A DNA stretch of 64,000 nucleotides from Ifrita kowaldi (lineage: Eukaryota; Chordata; Aves; Passeriformes; Cinclosomatidae), in contig VZRS01009476.1 in NCBI GenBank assembly GCA_013398055.1, positions 34,776-98,775 of the forward strand. Reading direction: 5' to 3'. This document shows positions 12,043 through 25,500 of the stretch, in pieces. The position numbers and the translations under genes are program-made. Position 1 is the stretch's first letter, and every line of letters begins with the position of its first letter. The notes beneath the pieces were generated by a model. That model was not told where the DNA came from, made no database searches, and was given only the letters and a program-made list of their open reading frames with translations.

Positions 12043-13401
12043 GTATGGCGTTTGTTTTGTTGCTTCCAAGGCTCTGGAGAGCTTTGCCTCGCTGGGGAGT
12101 GCTCATCACGCAACAGAGCTTAGATTTATAAATTATAAATACTTGTTTCCAATGTTTTAGGGTTTGGAGGGAGAGCATGCGAAGAAAGAACTGAAATTCA
12201 ATGAGATAGGAGGCTTTAATGACAAGAACTTGAATAAAATCACACTTTTCAGATCAATGATCGTTAGGTTTTTTAAGTTTTAGTATGATAACATCTGGGG
12301 CAGCACAGCAAAAGGGGGTGTTTGGTTCGGATAGAGGGAGGGTGATGGGTTAAAAATGGCAGCAGGAGCATACAGAGATTTTAACTGTTATTTCACACAT
12401 AAAATGTCTTATTCTGAAGTATTTTTCACTCCTGTGGGTCATCACTAAAACATTTGAAGGTGTTCTGGTGTGCCAGTGCAATGCACATGTGCTCCCACAC
12501 TTTCTCAACTAAACAGAACCAATTTCTCTGTATTTGAGGTTGTTTTATGAAGTCAAGTGCTCTTAACCACAAGTTAAATGCAGTGATAGCTGCCAGTGTG
12601 TATTGATCTGGCTGGTAAGACTGGTTTTAATTAGTTTTAATCAGTTTGATTGCTGCTGCACAGTTCAGTGTTGATGGTTCTGAGTTGTTCTTTTATCCAG
12701 CAAAACCCCCTTGGCTCAGCACAATTTACTCACCAAAAAAATAATACAGAAGGAATTTGGGAAAACCTCGTGTTTTCCACAGCTTTTTAAGGCACTGACT
12801 CCAGTGACTTATTCCCCACATTTCAGTTGTGATTTCAGCAGCAACCACTGTGCCATGAGCTTGTACACAATCTGTTCTCCCACTGTAAATGAGCAATTTG
12901 CCTCTGTCTCGCCTTCCCCACGTGTCCTGGACCTGCCCTCAGAGTTTATTTGAGCTTTTCTCAGGTATATTTTTAACAAATCACGTTCCTCCCTTGTAAG
13001 AAAGAACAGACTTGTGATTGCTCTGAAGGAGAAAAGAAAAAAAAGGGAAAAAAAAGGGGAAGAAGGTTTCATTTCTTTTCTGTTTCAGGAATTTTAGTAA
13101 CCTGTAGGAAACTCCATGGTTAATCTCATGGAATAAATTGTTCTGTGTTAAGTGATTTTCAGGGAGCAAAATGCATTTCTTAGTGTAATAATTTCATACT
13201 CTGCACTGGGTGAATTATCCTGAACTGGAGATTTATTGCGTGTGGTCTTTAAGAAGCGTTATATTTAAACCTCATGTTTAGGTGATCTGGCTAAAAACCA
13301 GAATAATTTATAAATGTTGCTAATTTAATAAATTGGAAATGTAATTTGTAGCTGTTCCTTGTGTTTCACTTTTACCAATGTGGGTTTTTCTGCATTTCTA
13401 G

Positions 13402-13522
13402 ATGGGCAGGAAGTTCAGTGGGCTGGAGCTCAGCCTGATCGTCCTCTTCTCCCTGGTGACAGTGATCCTCTGTGTCCTCATTGGGCTGCTGGCCACGGGG
13501 CAATCTGGAGTGAAATCTCCAG
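13402..13522 (+). CDS. SI: SI exon 2: cytosolic tail and membrane signal-anchor
   Basis: This is the first coding exon, 121 nt, ending in phase 1 with donor GTAAGT at 13523. It starts M-G-R-K-F-S-G-L-E, one Lys shorter than human, and keeps the Ser in the short basic cytosolic tail. An uninterrupted hydrophobic segment at about residues 11-31 is the uncleaved signal anchor of a type II protein. The ATG follows the acceptor TTTCTAG directly. After the anchor only about 14 residues precede the first trefoil cysteine (Cys46), whereas human SI has a Ser/Thr-rich stalk there and its first trefoil Cys at residue 63. Confidence 0.9.
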
Positions 13523-16500
13523 GTAAGTGCTTCCCACAGCTGCTGGAGGATCAAAAACCCTGAGTGGGATCTGCTCAGCTCTGACTCAGGGTCCCTGTTC
13601 TGTGCTTATCTTTATCCAAAGGTGAATCATGGCCAGAACTTCCTATGGATGATACAATCAAAGTCACCAGCCATGAATGTAATAAATGGTGTGACTCAGG
13701 ATTTATTGTCATGAAAAAGCTTTTATCTCTCCCTCCCATGTCTGAACTTTCTTTAGGAAGGTAGAGCTCAGATAATTTCAATTTTTCTTTTGAGTATAAA
13801 ACAAGGTAACACTGAAAAAAAGTTTCTCTGATCCCCTCTCTTTGTGGGAGCTGCCAAATTGTGTGGAACACACGTTAGAATCCTAAAATCCCACAGTGTT
13901 TCTGGCTAATTGATACATCAGAAACTCCTTGTGTTCCAGGGATGTGATACAGAGCACCTGCTTTACTACCAGCTCTGTTTTGTGTGAGTAATTCCATTCA
14001 TACACAGGGACTGAAGCAAAAAGCATGGAGCTTGGAGGTGAAAATGGCAGAAAAATAAAAATTATTGCTTATACAAAGCAAACACTTCAGTGTTTTAGTA
14101 ACACTGTCCATCCAGACCAATATCTGCAGATTTTTTCCTGTTTCTGTCATCAGCAGGAGTTTCCCTGAGCGAAAAGCACAAGTGCAGATGATGCAAAGAG
14201 GCAAATCTGGGGGAGTGTGTGTCCATCTCAGCCCAGGGCACATCCCTGCACTTCACAGTTCTTGTTCCAGACATAAACAATGTTCCCAAACACATAAAGT
14301 AACCTTCAGCGTTCCCTTTAATCAGCTAAAGCTGCCCACCCTTAATTCAGTCCCACAAACCTGAAATCTAAAGGAGCACCTTAATGGAGCTTTGAGGTGC
14401 CTTTCCCTGATGCTCCCATTGCAGCTCCTGTGGAAAACTGTGGCTCAGGGGATGGAGCACAGTGACAGCCCAGTTTAAGAAACAAAAGTTCTTCCAATTT
14501 TTAGTTTCGTATATATTTTCACATGAAGCAGAGCACATTGACCCACAGGAGTCACTGAAAAGTGGGCTAATGAAATAAAGTACTCAATATCACCCACATG
14601 CTCAAAAACTTTGAGGTGAAGTCGTCACATCTGAAATAATTTTGTGCCGTTTTCCAAAGGTAAAAATAAATCACAGCAGCAATGGTTTCTAGTGGTTTGA
14701 ACCCATGTTGTTGTTAGAGGTTCCAGCTGGTGAGAAGCAGCCAGCAGAAGCAGGTGCTGAGTTCAGAGGGAACTATTATTATTCCTGCAGTTTAGAGATG
14801 CTGATAATAACCCATTTCTTTATTTCCCTGACAGACTTTTACCCACAATGTCAGAAGGTACCAGTAGCAGAGAGAATTGACTGCATCCCGGATCAATTAG
14901 CAACAAAGGTCTGGAAACATTCTAGAAAATAATAGAAAATAGATTTCATCCCATAAAACCTCCTGTGTGTTTATATAAATGTAATTTGTCTCTACTAGAT
15001 CAGGTATTTCCTTAATATTTTTAAAATCTGTGATTTCCCCAACATCTGCAGGGGAGTTCAACTCCTGGACAGCCATTTCAGTCCATTGACAGAGAGTCTG
15101 ATTTCTCTGGTTTGGGGAGAGGTGGCAACAAATTTGGTCAGACATCAAGCAGTTTAAAAAGTCACTCGTGGTTTTTAACGACTTTTTCTGAACAGTTTCA
15201 TTTGGTGTGATGGTCAAAAACTGGCATTTATAATAATTCAGATATGATGGGCTTTACTGAGATGTGCAAATTTAAAATACGCAAGATGTGGTCAGAGTTT
15301 CCTTTCAGACTCAGTTTGGATCCCAGTGTCTTCCTCCCCTGGTTGGGGTTTCTGAGAGAGCAGAGTATGGGAAAGACCTTTTGGCTGAAGAATGTCTGAG
15401 ATAAAATTCCCAGTAAAAAGCATCACCTCAGGCTGGATGAGGCTTGGAGCAGCCTGGGATGGCGGAAAGTTCCCTGCCCATGGCAGGGGTGGAATGAGAT
15501 GAGTTTTGAGGTCCCTTCCAACCCAAACCGTTCCATGATTTTATGATGCTCTTTATTTTTCAGTGCTTTCACATTGAGAACCTTTCCATAACAGTTAGCC
15601 TTGAAACACTATTATTATTTTAATAATTACGATTATTTTTCGTCTTTATTATGGATTTTCTTGTTTTCTGGTGGATGCCAGACACCTTTCTTTGATTTGG
15701 GGAGGGGCAGCTTAGGAGAAAAACCCAGTGTGGGTCACTTCTGTCATTCACAGGGGTATAAAAACTGTTCACCAGCTGCCTGAACCTCTGAGGGCATTCC
15801 CATCTAATTCCAGAGCTGGCTGCTGTTAAAGCCTCTCGTGCCATGGGTTCTGTTATGATTTGTAGTTCAATAAAATCCTGCAGGGGACAGGTTAGGAAAG
15901 GTTCAAATCACAGCCTGTTCCTCCACTCCTCGGGTTCCTTCCCTGCCCCAGGAACAGGCACAGCACTGCAGGAGAAGCCATGCAGATCATTTAAATCTGT
16001 AATTACTGCCTTTGAACCAGTCACCCCACATCAAGCAGGGAGGGAAACTGGGGTGCTCTGATTGCAGCTGCAAGGCTGGAGGTAGGAAAACATTAAAAAC
16101 AATCAGATCATAGCTCCCAGCAGAAAAGTAGGTGCAGATTGCGACACTGAGGGTGCCCGATCTGGAATTTGGGGTAAAAGAAATGATTCCTGAATATTAG
16201 TGAAGACCAGGCAGCAGATTTCTCAGGATTGGAGATAAATATCACCTTTACTCTGTGCTGTGAGGGGCAGAGTCCCATCCCAGTGATTCCTTTCACTCCT
16301 GTGTACATTTTTCCCTGGAAGTGCTTTGGTTGTGTCAGGCTACACAAATCTGTGATTTGGTTGTGTCTGCTACACAAATGCAGCAACATGTAAAACCACA
16401 GGTACCTGCATCACTCTTCTGCAGTGGTTCATGTTAATGGTCTTCAGAATAAACAGCAGCTGGGAAAATTAGCATTCACCTAAGCTGATCTAGAAGGTTT

Positions 16501-19500
16501 AGTGTCTGCCTTGATTTCCTGAGTCACTGAAGATGTCCAGGATGGAGCCAGAGAATGAGTAGGATTGCAGAAAATAGAAGTAAATGGAAGAAAGAAAATG
16601 AAAGAAAGAAAAAGAAAAGAAGGAGGAAAGGAAAAAATAAGAGGAAGGAAGGAAAAAGTTAAGGAAAGCGAAAGGAAGAAAAGAAAGAAAATAAACAGAT
16701 ATTTTTTATCTGATCACATGGTTGGTGAAGATAGAGATGCTGAAAGAAGGAAGATATTTAGTAACTATCCGCTGCTGTGGAACATTGCCGGGAGGTCTGA
16801 TCAGACAAGCAGAGCGCACCAGTAAAACGTGAATTCCTCTGAGCAGAGCTCATGCAGGCCAGGCTGACACCTCTGCCAGCTCATGGAAAGGGGGCATTGT
16901 TGGGTTGATTTTGGGTTTTGTGCTTTTCTTCCCAAACTACCCCGCTGGTAGAGGTCTGTGTGGATGCACAGAACAGCACATTTTAGTTCAGCACGTGGCC
17001 AAGCTCTTTTTTGAGCCCTTGGTGCTCAGTTCATGCTGTAGCCCAGTGTAAACCGTTTCCTCGTATCCAGGGTTGTTCCTAATTAAGCTTTGGCTTTCCC
17101 GGCTGTTGGTATCTATTGTGCTGCTTTTACAGCTCGCAGGCTGGGATCACATCTTTATTTATAGCAGATGATTGCTTTTACAGCAGGCTCCCCAGTGTCT
17201 CTGGTGAACTCTGCTCCTTTCCCTGTGCCAGGCCTAATCTGTCCTGAACTCCTGTGTCTACTTCCTTGTGCAGAAAGCTCAATATACACCGAAATACAAA
17301 TCTGCCTGGATAAGATCCAGCTGGAAAAATATCACTGGACTGTGAAGTAGCTGCTGAAAATGGTCGAGAAATATTCATGAGAAATGGCTGGGGAAAAGAA
17401 AAAGATGCTTAGGAAGCTGGGAATGTGGATGCTTGAACTGCCAGGTTTTAGGAAAATCAGTTCAAGTTATCCTGCTTTTAATGGGATGGTCGCTGGTCTA
17501 GGGAGGGATGAGAGGATGGAGGTAGTAACTGTTCTTACATATTTAGGTTATTCCCCTATATATGAAAGAAATGAAGTCAGGGAAGGGAGCTGTGATCTCT
17601 GCAGCCTTGGAGGGCTTGGGGCTTCCTCTCCTTTACTCTGCACCAGTTTATAAACGGGAAATAGGGAGTTCTCCTGGTGGGATCTGGGAGCGTGGGAAGT
17701 GAGCCTGGGTTTTTCACAGCCTTGCAAAGAGCTTACATCGATTTGTGTATCAAAGGGGGAGAAATTAGTCCCTCCATCTCTCTTCCAACCATTTTTCGCT
17801 TGGAACCTGATGGAAATGACCGCAAATGTCTTCTGATGGGATGTTACTAAATCCATTACAAAGAGACAAACATTTACCTGTTTGGTGAATCTGGGGTTTA
17901 TTTTGGGTGATTCTGAGCGATTTCTGTGCTCTGTAAAACCACTATCAAATAAAAACACTGAGACTCCCCGAGCCAGTGGCTTTGTGAGCTCCCTCAGTGC
18001 TTCCTTCAGCACCTGCCTGATTGCTGGGCTGGAGCTGCCTTGTCTTTCATCTGTTCAGAGCCTCTGAAAATAATTTGAGCTGCACTGACCAGGTTGGGCT
18101 CTCTAACCCTGAAACAAGGACAGCAACAATGAAGGTTTTGGATCATGTTCACCTACTTCAAGCTGCTGAAAATTTTAAATATTTAAATATTTATCACGAA
18201 CACCAAAAGCATCTGAGCACAATCAGATGAAGGCAGAAAGCGCTTCTGGTAGTGGGCAGGTGGAAAGTGAGGTTTTGGAGGTGTCCCTGTTGGGTTTGGA
18301 TACCTGAGATCACTGATGGACACCGCCCTTCACCCTCAGTGAAAGTGGTTGTTGTACCACTGCCCTTTGCCCTAAGTATTGAATGGGGGTTCAAAGGAGA
18401 GAAAATGAGTGCAAACTTAATGATAAATTGCCCAAATCTTATCTCCAAACATAAACCTCACACACACAGCACGTGAGCAAGTTAATTCCCAACAGCAAAG
18501 CAAAGGAATTTCAGCTTTCTGGTGAATGGAAGTGTAAAGGTTGGTGCCACTACACTGAGAGGCTTGAAATAATAGGCTTTTTTTTTTTTAATTGATTTAT
18601 CTCAATTTGAGGTTTTGTAGAAACAATCTGAATACTTCTGGTACTAGAAAATTACATTTAGATGTAGATATTGTACACAATGTTCAGTTATGCATATATC
18701 AATGTTTATTAGATGTTAATCTCACTCCAATGGGATTTCACCCCACTCTCCAGTGTGTGACTTTTGGCCAGACTCTGCTGTGTCACAGCTCAAATGTTTC
18801 GATAATTCTTTTTAAATGTTCATTTTACCTGTGGATCTTGTGGTTTTAAGAAACAATGTACCTCCAATAAGCAAGTTTACTCTGAATCCAGAAAAAATCC
18901 TCTTCAATGAGTTCTGTGCCACTGAGTTCACTTATAGAGTTTCTCAAAGAAGGACTTGACCTGAGTGCGGAGATTGTGAAGGTTTTGGGTGTTTGGGGTG
19001 AAACGCGCTCCGTGGGCACTTTGATTCGTTTAGAATGGATTTATTTGTGTGAGCCCAGCTGACCTGTGCCCCTCCTGTCCTTGCTCAGAGCACCTGCTCC
19101 CTCCGTGGCTGCTGCTGGAGCCCCCAGAGCGACACCAGCGTGCCCTGGTGCTTCTTCTCCCGCAAGCACGGCTACAGAGTGCAGGGCTCCCAGAGATCCA
19201 CCCGGGCAGGTAAGCTCTGCGCTGGGCTCCCCCAGTTCCCATCCCACAATGTCCCATTCCACTCAACCCCTCGTGCTTGTCTCCCAAGGATTTGAGGCCA
19301 CGTTGGAAAGGCTGCCAGCCCCTTCCCTCTTTGGGAATGACATCCACACGGTGCTGCTCACGGGAGAGTATCAGACACCCAATCGCTTCCGATTCAAGGT
19401 CAGTCCGTGGCCTGTTCTGCTTCAAGGTCCATTTTCTCTGCACGATGTGAGGTTGCCCGTGCAGGGAGTGTAGGATTGATGCCTCTGGAGAACTCTCATG

Positions 19501-22500
19501 ATTCCCAGTGAAGTCCTTTTGTTGTCCTCCCTGCTGTTGCAGTGCCTCAGGTTAACAGGCACTTGGCACAGTGGGAATTCTGCACGAAAAATCACCGAGG
19601 CCTTTGTAAAGCTCAGCTTTTCTGTTATCTGCCATTTGTCCTCATCACAGGAAGATTTGGGGGATAAATGCATTTACTTACTTTTTATTTATGGCCCAGT
19701 CACATCTCTCAATCATTTTGACACACAACATTAGCTTTTCCAGGTTTGTGTTTTCTGTGGAAAGCTCAGGACTCTGTGCCATGGGTGTGGGGTATCAGGG
19801 GTTTGTAAGATTGAGAACCTTCTGTGGGAGACTTTGTGCTATGGTGGGTTCCTGGTGAGCCAGGGAAACACAGAGTCAAATATTCCGAGGAAAATGGCTG
19901 AAAGTGAGTAATTAAACTTGGAAGTGAATAACAATACAAGCAGAAGAGGAGACTGGGATAAGGGTGGAAATACGTGGGTCAGAAATATGTGTAAATGCTG
20001 TAAAAGATTTGAATTAGGGATTAATTTGTGAAGGCCCAACACTTGTGTTGTGTAAAAATGTGCAGATCACTGACCCCAAGACACAAAGATTCGAGGTCCC
20101 TCACGAGCACGTGCGGCCGTTCACGGGGTCCGCGGCCTCCGGCCTCAACTACCACGTGGAGCTGAAGCAGGACCCCTTCGGCATCGTGGTGACCAGAAGG
20201 AGAAACAGCAAAGTGCTGTAAGTCGTGGTGGGGCTCCCTCAGTGCCACGGATGTCACTGGGGCTCCATGAAACCTGGGGATGCCACCTGTGAGGTGTCCT
20301 CTGGGACACAGAGTCTGCTTCTCTTCTTTTGGCTGATGGGTGTCCCTCAAGGACTCTCGGGATGCCTTTGGGAGCAAAGTCTGTGGGATGGGAAGCTCTG
20401 TCTGAAAGGTTTCAGGTGTGGCTCTCTTATCACTTCCCCCCAGTGCTGGGGAAATCTCCGCAGCTACTTTGTCCCATCAATTCAGGGAATTTTTATTGTC
20501 TGAGGGACTCTTTGCCAATGCTTCAAGCCATGTGGGAAAACTCCTCATTGCACCTTTTATCTTCTTTACTACAACTGTGCTGAGGCCTTGAATCACCAAA
20601 ACCAGGCCGCCCTTTAGACCTGTGATATCCAAGGACAGCCGGTCGCGTAAGGCTGTGTGTAAAACATTTAATGATCTTGAACACTGAATTCTCTCATCCC
20701 ATTTAGGTTCTAAAAATAAATAAATAAGCCAAACCCCCCAACCCACAGGTGTCCAAGTGCCCTCAGAGAGGGGATGTGCCAGGATGAAGGTGCTCATTAA
20801 ATCAGCCAGGAATGATTACCTGTCACAGGGCTGGGCCACTTGCAGTAGCAAGGCTTCGAGTTTAATTAATTAAGGGTTACTTTTTGCTCTTATTAGTATT
20901 GTTTTCTTGCCTGGAATCCTCTGTAATGATTGATTTGCAATTATAGAGGGCACAGAAGATGGACTTGACAGTCAGCAGTGCCTGACTGATTAAACAGGTC
21001 CAGGGAGGGGGGTAAGACACCTGTGGGACCACGAGGAAACAATTGTCTATATTTCCCTTAGGCTTTTGTCTAAGTTCATAAAAGTGTTTGCATTTGGGTC
21101 TCTAGAGAAAAAATGACAGCGATGTTGGACTCTGAGTTTGAGGATCTCAAAGGAAGCTGTTGCTACCATGGGATAAATCCCCCTCAGAGATAAATCCCTG
21201 ATAAATTTGTTTGCACAAGATCACTGATTTGCCCCAAACCTTAAACAGCCCAACAAAAGAGAAACCTCTTTATAAAAGGGCAAGAGGGGACCAATGTGTT
21301 ACAACAGTCCATTACCAAAACCCTGATTATTCTGATAAAGTCTTCGACCTTCCATCATCATTTTTTCTACCTGAGGCCCCAAAAGAGAGTTCTGATTCCA
21401 TCAACAGTTGGAAGAAATCTCGAAAGATCTGGGTGGAGACCTGACTCTGCCATCCAGCCCCAGCTAAAATGAGCAGATACAGTTCTTGCAACAATTCTTG
21501 CTAAAATTCTTCCTTTTCCCCTTTTTTTTTTTTTTTCATTTTTACCAGATTTGACACGACCATCGGCCCCCTGCAGTACTGTGACCAGTTCCTGCAGCTC
21601 TCCATCAAACTGCCCAGCAGCAACATCTACGGCGTGGGCGAGCACGTGCACAAACAGTACAGGCACAATGTCAACTGGAAAACCTGGCCTATTTTCAGCA
21701 GGGACACTGGCCCCTCTGCAGTAAGTTTGGGGTTATTTCCCCTCGTTCTTTGCAGTTCTGGAACCCAAACCTCTCGGGCAGTGAACACATTCATGTATCC
21801 ACTGAGTTTTCCCTAAAGATCTTTCGGGCACTGCATGCTGCTACTGAAAGCTCCGTGGTACTGATGGATGCTCCCTGGTTTTTTGTGTTGGTGTGCAGTG
21901 GAAAACCAGTGGATAAACCTTAACAAATGAGTCTGCAGCTTCCAGTGATAATCAGAACAAATAACATACTAATAAATAACAATATGTCCGAATGCATTGC
22001 TGTGTGCAGGGTTCAGTTCAGATGGCACAGACTGATTCAGCAACATCCTTGCAGCTCAAATTATGGAAAAATTCTCCTTAACAGCTGTCTCTTTCCTAGA
22101 TAAAATATGTCTGTCAGCTGTTATTTGTTTCTAGAGTTTTTCTGGCTGTCCCTTTATGAAAAAATTCCTGTGGCACCCATTTTTTGATAATTGCTAAGAT
22201 TATTTTCACCATTACCTCAGCTTCATAAAGTAATTCTCTGATTTGAGAGAGAACTTTTGTTCCACTGCAGTAGGAGATGTACTGACAGAAACCTGAGGGT
22301 GAGATGACTGTATGTAGTTAATTAATAATCTGGAATTTTGTACCCATTGCCTTGAGATTCCTTCTCACTCTTTCCTCTGGTTTGAAGATAGTTCTTAACT
22401 GAACGGCTCCACTGAGTGTAGACTCATTAAGATAAAATTACAGTGAACCAAGTTAGGCTGGTTTCAAATTGCTCACATTCTGTTCCTTGGTCATTTGAAC

Positions 22501-25500
22501 TGAATTTGCTTTTTCAGGAGAAAAAGCACAACTATTGCAACAATTGTTAGCATCTCTAAGGGGTTTTGTTGCTAAGAATAGCAACAGAAATAAATTAAAG
22601 AAAAATATTAGCAAGGAAATGAAAAAGCAGCACGGCACTCTCCTGTTTCCATAGATTAGACATCAAAATTATTGCCTTGCAGGATGGACAGAAATATAGA
22701 TTAGGTGTAAAATCTAATCTATGGTGAAAGGGGATGGAAGCAACTCTCAAGTTCTCCTTGATGAGCACATTCATTCCCCAGAAACAGAGCTGCAATATCT
22801 GCCAGCTTTCCTGGAGATCCATCAGATCTGTTATCTATTTATTGGGGAAACTCTTCCTGTAATGGAAAATAAAGGAGAATAACGCCAGGAAAAACAGAAC
22901 ATATAAAACAGGGAAGTGTCAGGACTTAAATTTTTGTTGTTTGTTCTATTTTGAGACATTTCATGGTCTACCCATGATATATTTTGAAATATTCCAGAGC
23001 AGCTCCTGTTATTAGATTTTAACCAGCTCGCCTGTTCTCTTCATTATCTTAGGCAATGGATAACTTATATGGAGTCCAAACTTTCTTCCTGTGTTTGGAA
23101 GACAGCACTGGAGCCTCCTTTGGAGTTTTCCTGATGAACAGCAATGCCATGGGTAAGAAACCTTTCTCCATGGCTCTGAGCACTGCAGTTAAAATTCTTT
23201 TGAGATCTGTGAGATTGTGATCAAAACTGAGCCGATGTAGATGTTCCTTCTTAAAAACACCCCCAATATCTGAGACATCATTACCCTGTGTTTAATAATA
23301 TTTCACATACACAATACAAGCAGTGAGTAGCTCCCAGTTAACTGGAGGATTTTGATGGAAATCCGAGGGTCAGAAACTGATCCAAAGTCTGTAGAGGTCG
23401 GAACTGGAATAAAGAATTAAATTTATGGTGAACAACACGTGGAAGTAAATGTCCTTTAGTCCCTTCTGATAAGCATATTTATATTTACAGAACTCCATGC
23501 ATCTTGAGGCTGGAAAGTTGTACCTAAAATTAAAAGATAAAAGGTTGAACCATTGGATTTCTTCTGATTCTCTTCTCTGTAGGATGTAAAGGAAGGGAAA
23601 TAGGGGCACATAAAGAGTTGTCTGATTTCCCCCTCTTTGCAAGTTCAGTTAAAGGTTTTGGGTTCTTCAGGCATTTTGTGGTTTTTACTTCAGTAAACTC
23701 TCTGATCATCAATTAGAAAATGGCAAAGTTATTTTAGAATTTCCTGTCCTTCAGAACTGTTTTTGTACACTCTTGTCTGGCAGAGTTCGTGGTGCAGCCT
23801 GCTCCAGCTGTGACCTACAGAACCATCGGGGGCATCCTGGATTTCTACATCTTCCTGGGGGACACTCCAGAGCAAGTAGTCCAGGAGTACCTGAAGGTAT
23901 CTTCACCTACAGGGATTATGCATTGAACAGACTTTTTTTTAAGTGCTTGTGATTTATTTTATAATATTTTTTTCTCTTGGTGCTGGAGAGGTGACCATGC
24001 CCGAGGCCCAAGAGCTCCAACATTCATTAATCTGCAATTTACACCATAATCATTAGAGCTGCAGAGGGTCTCTAGAATAATTTATGTTTCCTTGCTCCTG
24101 TCATAAGGACAAATTCCTGTTCCTATGGCAATATTATGGGATAGAGAGTGTGTTTATAGGCTGCCTGGATTTTATGATCATAAGATATCACTGGGTGTCT
24201 TTTGCACTTCTTGAGATCTCCTTAGGTTCCAGTGGCACTTTAAAAAATGAGCGTTGTCCCAAAACACACGTAATTCCTAAAATAAATAAATAATGGGGAA
24301 AAATATTGTATTTTGGAGTGGGCTGCTCATTTAGTGTGCGTTATTCGAGTAGATTTGAGGAATGTGGATGCAGGGAAAGGGAATGAGGTGACACAAACTG
24401 TCCAACAGCATGTGGGATTTTTGCTGTCCCCTCACAGCTCGTGGGACTGCCAGCACTGCCCTCCTACTGGAGCCTGGGATTCCAGCTCAGCCGCTATGGG
24501 TACAGCTCCCTGGATGAGGTGAAGGAAGTTGTGGAGAGGAACAGGGCCATCGGGCTGCCCTATGTGAGTATGGGGTTTGGGGAGGACACAGACATCCTAC
24601 AACTGCTTCGTTCTCCAGCAGTTTGGATTAGGAAATGCGTGGTGTCAAAGGTTTTTGTACGTTTTGATGTTAGACCCATTACCAGAGCATGGGATGGGGG
24701 GGTTAACTGCAGTAAGATTTATTCAAACACTTTACTGTAATAATTTTTCTTTTATTCTTTCCAACTGTACCCATATTTTTTTCCCATGAAACATTTTTTT
24801 TATTGTCTATGGACAGGTATGGGACCATATATTATTCTTAATTGACAGTCATAGGCAAAGTACAATTAACTTTTAAAATTAGATTTTAGGGGACATGAAT
24901 CTCATGACTTCAATAGAATAAAAATACCCTAATACTAAGCTAATATTTGGGAAGAAAATGGACTAATAAAGATCTTTACCTATCACTTCTCCTGGAAAAG
25001 CTGAACTCCCTTCTCTTTCAGGATACCCAAGTCATTGACATTGATTATATGGAGAGAAGGAAAGATTTTACTTATGACCAAGTGAACTTCAAAAATCTCC
25101 CTGAATTTGCAGCATATTTACATGACTATGGACAAAAATATGTCATCATATTGGTAAGCATTTAATGACTCCTTTTTTCCCTTGTTAATGCTTTCATTAC
25201 AGTTACTTATTATTATTCTTTACTTATTCTATGTAATTATTGCGTGTATAGCCTGTATTAATTGATGGAATATCCTGATTTCTTCTTTTCTTTGTTGTTT
25301 TCTGATTTCTTTAGGATCCTGCTATCAGCACCCAAAATCTGGCTAATGGAAGTTCCTATGGAAGCTACGTCAGGGGAACGCAGAGAAAAGTCTGGATTAA
25401 TGAATCAGATGGAATAACAGCACTGGTTGGAGAGGTAGACGTGGTTCTACACATTGGGACTTGATCTGTTATCACTGTTAGGATTTAATTTAGCTCAGGG

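Noticed and set aside
14705..14834. Exon 3 extended upstream through the open frame to 14705
   Set aside because: The added residues would include the translated polypyrimidine tract of the acceptor at 14833-14834; the short exon 3 joins exon 2 in phase and starts the trefoil normally.
16565..16825. Lys/Glu/Arg-rich open frame in SI intron 3
   Set aside because: It is a translation of a GAAA-type simple repeat.
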